From the NCBI RefSeq assembly GCF_019511375.1, contig NZ_JAEUAO010000006.1, positions 1 through 64,000 on the forward strand: a stretch of 64,000 nt of DNA. Reading direction: 5' to 3'. Shown here in pieces: positions 59,538 to 64,000 of the stretch. Every line of letters starts with the position of its first letter. Position 1 is the stretch's first letter. Made by a program: the position numbers and the translations under genes. The notes under the pieces are model-generated. The model was not told where the DNA came from. It did no database searches and saw only the letters and a program-made list of their open reading frames with translations. This DNA comes from Rhizobium herbae (GTDB taxonomy: Bacteria; Pseudomonadota; Alphaproteobacteria; Rhizobiales; Rhizobiaceae).

Positions 59538-60368
59538 ATGCAGGCGCAACGTCAGCTTTTGTTCGGCATGTACATGGACGCCATGCGTATGGACGAGGTG
59601 ATCGAGCACTGCCGTACGGCGCTCATCACCAGGCGGCCGATCCTTCTTGGAGTTCTCAACGCAGCCAAGGTCGTGGAGTTGCGCAGAAACGCTGCGCTGC
59701 GTGAATCGCTGATGGAGTGCGATCTTTTGCTGGCGGATGGCCAATCCATCGTTTGGGCAAGCAAGTTGCTTGGCCGGCCGCTGCCCGAACGTGTCGCAGG
59801 GATCGACATATTCAGTCGACTTCTGCTCCTTGCCCACAAGGAAGGACGTTCCGTCGCATTTTTGGGGGCAAAGCCAGACATTCTCGCGGAGATGCTAAGA
59901 GTCGTGGCACGGCGCTTTCCCGGTCTGAAAATCGCCTACAGCCATCACGGATATTATGAGGCCGCTGAAGCGGGGCAGATCGCAGCCGGCATCAGGGAGT
60001 CCGGCGCCGATATGCTCTTCCTTGGAATGACGTCGCCGAAGAAGGAGATATTTCTAGGCTCCTACGGCGCCTCCCTCGGCGTTCCGGTGATGCACGGCGT
60101 GGGTGGTTCCTTCGATATCATGGCGGGCCTGACAAAAAGGGCGCCGATTGCCTGGCAGAAGTGCGGCATGGAATGGGCATACAGGCTGCTACAGGAACCC
60201 CGGCGGCTCTGGTGGCGCTATCTCAAGACCAATACGAGCTTCGCCCAGCTCACCGCCCGTGAAATGTTCCATCCCGATCATCCCTTCCGGGCTGGGGCAG
60301 ACCATCGTGTAACATCCGGCAGTCCGATGCTCCCGGACGCCCAACTTCGGAGCATTGCCGATGACTGA
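59538..60368 (+). CDS. wecG: WecG/TagA/CpsF family glycosyltransferase (GT26)
   Basis: A 276-residue GT26 enzyme, a family that transfers ManNAcA (WecG) or ManNAc (TagA) to a lipid-linked GlcNAc. Landmarks are VLNAAKVVELRRNAALRESLMECDLLLADGQSIVWASKLLG with the catalytic Asp, GIDIFSRLLLLA, FLGAKPD and FLGMTSPKKEIFLG. With WecB- and WecC-type genes in the same locus, ManNAcA transfer is the best guess. AAGGAG precedes the ATG. It overlaps wecC by 8 bases. Confidence 0.9.
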   Translation: MQAQRQLLFGMYMDAMRMDEVIEHCRTALITRRPILLGVLNAAKVVELRRNAALRESLMECDLLLADGQSIVWASKLLGRPLPERVAGIDIFSRLLLLAHKEGRSVAFLGAKPDILAEMLRVVARRFPGLKIAYSHHGYYEAAEAGQIAAGIRESGADMLFLGMTSPKKEIFLGSYGASLGVPVMHGVGGSFDIMAGLTKRAPIAWQKCGMEWAYRLLQEPRRLWWRYLKTNTSFAQLTAREMFHPDHPFRAGADHRVTSGSPMLPDAQLRSIADD

Positions 60369-61617
60369 CGTGTTCAAGGGCCGCTTGGCCATATTGGGAA
60401 TGGGATATATCGGCCTACCCACCGCCGTTGCCATCGCAACGCGCGGCATCGATGTGATAGGGGTCGACGTCAATCCGGCGGCCGTCGCGGCGGTGAGACG
60501 CGGCGAAGTTCCCTTCGTCGAGCCGGATCTCGCCGTGGGCGTCAGCGGCGCTGTTGCGATGGGTCGATTGACCGCCACAACCGAAACACCGGAAGCAGAC
60601 GCTTTCATCATCGCGGTGCCAACGCCGTTCAACGAGGACCGAACCGCCGACTTGTCCTATGTCAAAGCCGCCGCCGAGCAGATCGCTCCCATGCTGCGAT
60701 CGGGAAACATCGTGGTGCTGGAGTCCACGTCCCCGCCCGGTACCACCCAAAAGGTGTGCGATTGGATCGGCGCCCTTCGACCGGATCTCAAAATGCCGCG
60801 TGACGGCGAAACCGGTGCAGACATATATGTCGCCCATTGCCCGGAGCGTGTTCTTCCCGGCCGCATCATGATCGAGATCATCACCAATGACCGCGTCGTC
60901 GGTGGTTTAACGCCGAGATGCGCCGAAAAGGCGGCGTCCATCTATCGCCTGTTCGCTCAAGGCGAAATCCTGCTGACCGATGCGGCAAGCGCCGAAATGG
61001 CCAAGCTGGTTGAAAACGCCTATCGCGATGTCAACCTGGCTTTCGCCAATGAGATTTCCCTGATCAGCGAATCTCTTCATATCGACGTCTGGGAAGTGAT
61101 CCGCTTGGCCAACCGGCATCCGCGCGTCAACATTCTCAACCCGGGACCAGGCGTCGGCGGCCATTGCATTCCGGTTGATCCGTGGTTCATCGTTTCCGCC
61201 GCGCCGCAACTCTCGCGCCTGATCCGCACGGCGCGCGAGGTCAACGACCATCGACCGCACCATGTCGCCGCCCAGGTCGTCGAGAAGGCGAAACGGTTCC
61301 GTTCACCGACGGTGGCGTGCCTGGGGCTGACCTTCAAGGCAAATGTCGACGATGTTCGGGAAAGCCCAGCGATTGAAGTCGTAGGGCTCATCGCCAAAGC
61401 GCTGCCGGAGGTGGATATCTTCGTCTCGGACCCGTATGTCAGCGTCATGCCGAGGCAGCTGTCGGAATACGGCAATCTCCGTCTGGAGGGTGCCCATCAG
61501 GCAGTCGAGCGCGCCGACATTGTCGTCCTTCTTGTCGAACATGAGCCGTTCAAGGCGATGAGGCATACACGCCTTGGCGGCAAAGTTATCTACGACACGC
61601 GTGGTGCGTGGCACTGA
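60361..61617 (+). CDS. wecC: UDP-N-acetylmannosamine dehydrogenase
   Basis: A 418-residue nucleotide-sugar dehydrogenase that oxidises UDP-ManNAc twice to UDP-ManNAcA with NAD. The N-terminal loop LAILGMGYIGLPTA, the STSPPGTT and AHCPERVLPG stretches, and GPGVGGHCIPVDPWF with the active-site Cys are present; ANRHPRVNILNPGPG and REVNDHRPHHV strongly resemble E. coli WecC. Start at 60361 with GGAG 9 nt upstream, overlapping wecG. UDP-ManNAc would come from the WecB homologue at 53394. I prefer the ManNAc over the GlcNAc (WbpA) substrate from the close WecC resemblance. Confidence 0.94.
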   Translation: MTDVFKGRLAILGMGYIGLPTAVAIATRGIDVIGVDVNPAAVAAVRRGEVPFVEPDLAVGVSGAVAMGRLTATTETPEADAFIIAVPTPFNEDRTADLSYVKAAAEQIAPMLRSGNIVVLESTSPPGTTQKVCDWIGALRPDLKMPRDGETGADIYVAHCPERVLPGRIMIEIITNDRVVGGLTPRCAEKAASIYRLFAQGEILLTDAASAEMAKLVENAYRDVNLAFANEISLISESLHIDVWEVIRLANRHPRVNILNPGPGVGGHCIPVDPWFIVSAAPQLSRLIRTAREVNDHRPHHVAAQVVEKAKRFRSPTVACLGLTFKANVDDVRESPAIEVVGLIAKALPEVDIFVSDPYVSVMPRQLSEYGNLRLEGAHQAVERADIVVLLVEHEPFKAMRHTRLGGKVIYDTRGAWH

Positions 61618-61667
61618 CAAATGCTAATCTTTCCAGTCTGATGATGGCTGAAAGGGGCGTCGGGCGG

Positions 61668-62876
61668 ATGGCGGACTTCGACATCGTGGTTATCGGCGGC
61701 GGCATTGTCGGACTGTCAACGGCAATGCAGCTGTCGCGGCGCTTTCCTGGCAAAGCCATAGCGGTTCTTGAAAAGGAGCCGATCCTTGCCGGCCATCAGA
61801 CGGGACGCAACAGTGGCGTCATCCACGCTGGCGTCTACTACGAGCCCGGCAGTCTCAAAGCGCAGTTTTGCAGGCAGGGCAGCGCGGCAACGATGCGCTT
61901 CTGCGAAGAGTACGGCATACCCTTCGAACAGCGCGGCAAGCTGCTTGTGGCGACCAGCGCCGACGAGCTGCCGCGTATGGAGAAGCTCCATGAGCGCGCA
62001 CGCGCCAACGGACTGGAGGTTCACCGTGTTGGAAAAGACGAGTTAACCGAGCGCGAGCCACATGTAACCGGCCTTGGGGCGCTGTTCATCCCCGCATCCG
62101 GCATCGTCGACTATGGCAAGGTCACACGCCGCATAGGGACAATCCTGACCGAGGCCGGCGGCACGATCATGACCAACTCTGAGGTCCGCGATCTCAGTGA
62201 ACAAGCCGATTGCGTTGAGCTTGTTCTGAACGACGGCGCTCTGCTTCGCGCTCGCCATGTTGTTGCCTGTGCCGGCGTCAATGCCGATCGGCTGGCGCGA
62301 TTGTGCGGCCTCGCCGCCGATCTTGCCATCATCCCTTTTCGCGGCGAATACTTCCGCCTGGGCCCCAGCAGGAACCGTATCGTTCAACACCTGATCTATC
62401 CGATTCCGGACCCGTCGCTGCCTTTTCTCGGCGTGCATCTGACGCCGATGATCGGCGGATTCGTAACGGTCGGCCCGAACGCGGTTCTGGCCTTTGCCCG
62501 TGACGGCTATCGATTGGGCGATATCAATTCCAGGGATCTCTGGGAAATGGCCCGCTTCCGTGGTTTCCGCCGGATGATCGTCGACAATATACGCTCCGGG
62601 CTGGCGGAGATTGCCAATTCGCTCAGCCGCCGGCGCTATCTCGCCTTATGCCAGCGCTACTGCCCGGAACTGGAGTTGACCGATCTGCATCCGCATCCAG
62701 CCGGCATCCGCGCCCAGGCCGTCAACCGCGACGGCCGTCTGTTGCATGATTTTTTGATCGAACGAACGGCACGCACTGTCCATGTGCTCAATGCGCCGTC
62801 ACCCGCCGCCACGTCGGCATTGCCGATCGGCAGCCATATCGCGGACATTGCGGGCGCGCATTTCAACTACGCGTAA
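61668..62876 (+). CDS. lhgO: L-2-hydroxyglutarate oxidase family protein
   Basis: A 402-residue FAD enzyme of the LhgO/YgaF family that oxidises L-2-hydroxyglutarate to 2-oxoglutarate in its studied members. The N-terminal FAD loop is VVIGGGIVGLSTAMQLSRR, followed by EKEPILAGHQTGRNSGVIHAGVYYEPGS, the family signature, and PSGIVDYGKVT-like PASGIVDYGKV. Lies 50 bp after wecC in the same direction, so it may be in the operon. Its link to the polysaccharide is unclear; a hydroxy-acid substituent or a housekeeping role are both possible. Start at 61668; an ATG at 61641 is an alternative. Confidence 0.9.
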   Translation: MADFDIVVIGGGIVGLSTAMQLSRRFPGKAIAVLEKEPILAGHQTGRNSGVIHAGVYYEPGSLKAQFCRQGSAATMRFCEEYGIPFEQRGKLLVATSADELPRMEKLHERARANGLEVHRVGKDELTEREPHVTGLGALFIPASGIVDYGKVTRRIGTILTEAGGTIMTNSEVRDLSEQADCVELVLNDGALLRARHVVACAGVNADRLARLCGLAADLAIIPFRGEYFRLGPSRNRIVQHLIYPIPDPSLPFLGVHLTPMIGGFVTVGPNAVLAFARDGYRLGDINSRDLWEMARFRGFRRMIVDNIRSGLAEIANSLSRRRYLALCQRYCPELELTDLHPHPAGIRAQAVNRDGRLLHDFLIERTARTVHVLNAPSPAATSALPIGSHIADIAGAHFNYA

Positions 62877-63033
62877 TCTCCGGACCGGAACTGGCAGGAG
62901 GACGCCGCTCGTTGCGGGTCAAGATGCGCACTGTCGTTCGGCAGCGGTACCTCAGCCAAAGTGATAACTGGATCGGCGCGCGCTTTAGACTACGCTAATG
63001 CTTCATCACCAACCGTCCGCGACCGCGACGCGG

Positions 63034-63258
63034 ATGTTCACCAGGGGGGAGCCAGCCATTAACGCCAACGACGATTACCTGAATTCCGGGCTCGCTGAAG
63101 ATCACCGTGCGTTCGGCTATCAGAGCGACCCCGGTGACCGTAAGCCCAGGCTCCCCGGCTCACGCCGGCGGGTGATCGCAGTTTGCCTCGCCTTTGCCGG
63201 GGTTGGCGCCGCCGGCCTTCTCTGGATGAGCCATTCTGTAGGACCCCGCGGTGACTGA
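63034..63258 (+). CDS. Possible small single-pass membrane protein
   Basis: A frame of 74 residues with a charged N-terminal half (ANDDYLNSGLAEDHRAFGYQ) and one hydrophobic segment (VIAVCLAFAGVGAAGLLW), typical of small membrane proteins. GC-rich third positions fit the genome. The ATG at 63034 has no ribosome site, whereas GGGGGGAG (63044-63051) lies 6 nt before an ATT at 63058, a rare start. The gene is therefore plausible but unproven; no homologue is recognised. Confidence 0.35.
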   Translation: MFTRGEPAINANDDYLNSGLAEDHRAFGYQSDPGDRKPRLPGSRRRVIAVCLAFAGVGAAGLLWMSHSVGPRGD

Positions 63259-63612
63259 ACCCGGCAAGTGACGGGAAATCCTGGACGTCGGGACGGCGCC
63301 GCATGGTCTACCCGTTGCCGATTGCTGTTTCGACTGCTGGTCACAGTAGAGCCGTTCGTGCAGCCGAGCGTCATGACCGCGGATCTTGTTGTTCGGTTAA
63401 CCACCCTAATCACATCGGTGGATCGAGCGCGATGCCGGATACCACCGATTGGGGTCGTTCGCCGGCACGAGAAAATTGGCAAGATGGTTGGGTCAATACC
63501 GGGGTCAATCAGTTCCAAAATGACGATCGGGGCCGCCGCAGGTTGAGGAAATTGCGTTGCGTACTTTGCCTTCAAACAGCATCTGGCAACATAGAGAAGG
63601 AATGGGATTCGG
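63259..63612. other. Intergenic region before the CobW-type gene
   Basis: About 350 bp with no convincing gene. Short frames on both strands lack ribosome sites or domains. It should contain the promoter of the GTPase gene; I could not find a clear Zur-type palindrome. Confidence 0.4.
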
Positions 63613-64000
63613 ATGAAAGGTGATGACCGGCTCCCTGTAATCGTGTTGTCGGGTTTTCTTGGCGCGGGCAAGACGACGATACTGAACCATGTCCTGCGCA
63701 ATCGCGACGGACTGCGCGTCGCCGTCCTTGTGAACGACATGAGCGAGATCAACATCGATGCGGATCTCGTTCGTGAGGGCGGAGCCGATCTGTCGCGCAC
63801 GAACGAGACGCTGGTCGAACTCAGCAACGGATGCATATGCTGCACACTCCGCGACGACCTGCTCGGCGAAGTTCGCAGGCTTTCTGCTCAGAAGCGCTTC
63901 GATTACCTCCTTGTGGAAGCGACCGGTATTGCAGAACCCCTGCCGATTGCGGCGACGTTTTCCTTCCGGGACGAAGCGGGTGCGGCGCTCTGTGATGTTG
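63613..64000 (+). CDS. CobW/P47K family GTPase (3' truncated by the window edge)
   Basis: The first 129 residues of a G3E-family P-loop GTPase of the COG0523 type, proteins that deliver metal ions (zinc, cobalt) to client enzymes. Seen: Walker A in [33 protein letters not shown], the metal-binding motif [14 protein letters not shown] (Cys-x-Cys-Cys), and [12 protein letters not shown]. An AAGGAA site lies 12 nt before the ATG at 63613. The C-terminal domain is beyond the window. Zinc regulation is common for this family but not shown here. Confidence 0.93.
   Translation, partial: MKGDDRLPVIVLSGFLGAGKTTILNHVLRNRDGLRVAVLVNDMSEINIDADLVREGGADLSRTNETLVELSNGCICCTLRDDLLGEVRRLSAQKRFDYLLVEATGIAEPLPIAATFSFRDEAGAALCDV

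Noticed and set aside
63120-63845. 241-residue minus-strand open frame
   Set aside because: It is antisense to the start of a clear CobW-type GTPase and has no ribosome site or domain.

Overview
The window looks like chromosome (or chromid) of an alphaproteobacterium of the family Rhizobiaceae, most like Sinorhizobium/Ensifer or Rhizobium. The basis is high GC with dense, short-gapped genes, rhizobial-type intergenic palindromic repeats (RIME-like at 818-924 and 1941-2010, other palindromes at 2326 and 4729), three perfect alphaproteobacterial general-stress (EcfG/RpoE2) promoters of the form GGAAC-N16/17-CGTT, and an ExoY/ExoF-type exopolysaccharide system. I see no rRNA, tRNA, CRISPR array, insertion sequence or prophage. 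Layout, left part (1-33 kb), mostly housekeeping and stress genes: a vapBC toxin-antitoxin pair; a GH25 muramidase lipoprotein whose N-terminal coding region contains a RIME-like repeat; gamma-glutamyltransferase; an MhqD/MhqO-like hydrolase-dioxygenase pair; cspA with a strong sigma-70 promoter and long leader; small conserved proteins; a MazF-like remnant; a large MscS channel; an orphan glgA followed by a single-domain response regulator; a DUF2934 protein; a secreted protein with an EcfG promoter; and a spermidine-synthase-like methyltransferase. Next is a tight three-gene operon (N-formylglutamate amidohydrolase family, QEGLA/DUF1704 metalloprotease, GshB-like ATP-grasp ligase) of unknown product, then a TetR regulator with twin operators, pncB, and the stress operon prkA-yeaH-spoVR with its own EcfG promoter. 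A bacterial transglutaminase-like cysteine protease follows, then a NarL-type two-component system flanked by two secreted Gly/Asn-rich proteins. From about 32.4 to 62.9 kb lies a large surface or exopolysaccharide locus. It has two LuxR-type regulators with degenerate receiver domains, an ExoF/Wza-like export protein, rmlD, a Wzx flippase, and a six-gene nucleotide-sugar operon on the minus strand (two DegT aminotransferases, two left-handed beta-helix acyltransferases, a Gfo/Idh/MocA oxidoreductase and an SDR epimerase). It also has one GT4 and three GT2 glycosyltransferases, an ExoY-like priming transferase, a Wzz/ExoP-like copolymerase split from its ATPase, and WecB, WecG and WecC homologues for making and transferring ManNAcA. 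Two related beta-helix proteins (one Sec-type, one fused to RTX repeats), an alpha/alpha-toroid-like protein of unknown function and an L-2-hydroxyglutarate oxidase complete it. Together these suggest a Wzx/Wzy-type heteropolysaccharide containing ManNAcA and probably a diamino-uronic-acid-like sugar, though no Wzy polymerase is visible in the window. The right edge cuts a CobW/P47K-type metal-chaperone GTPase.
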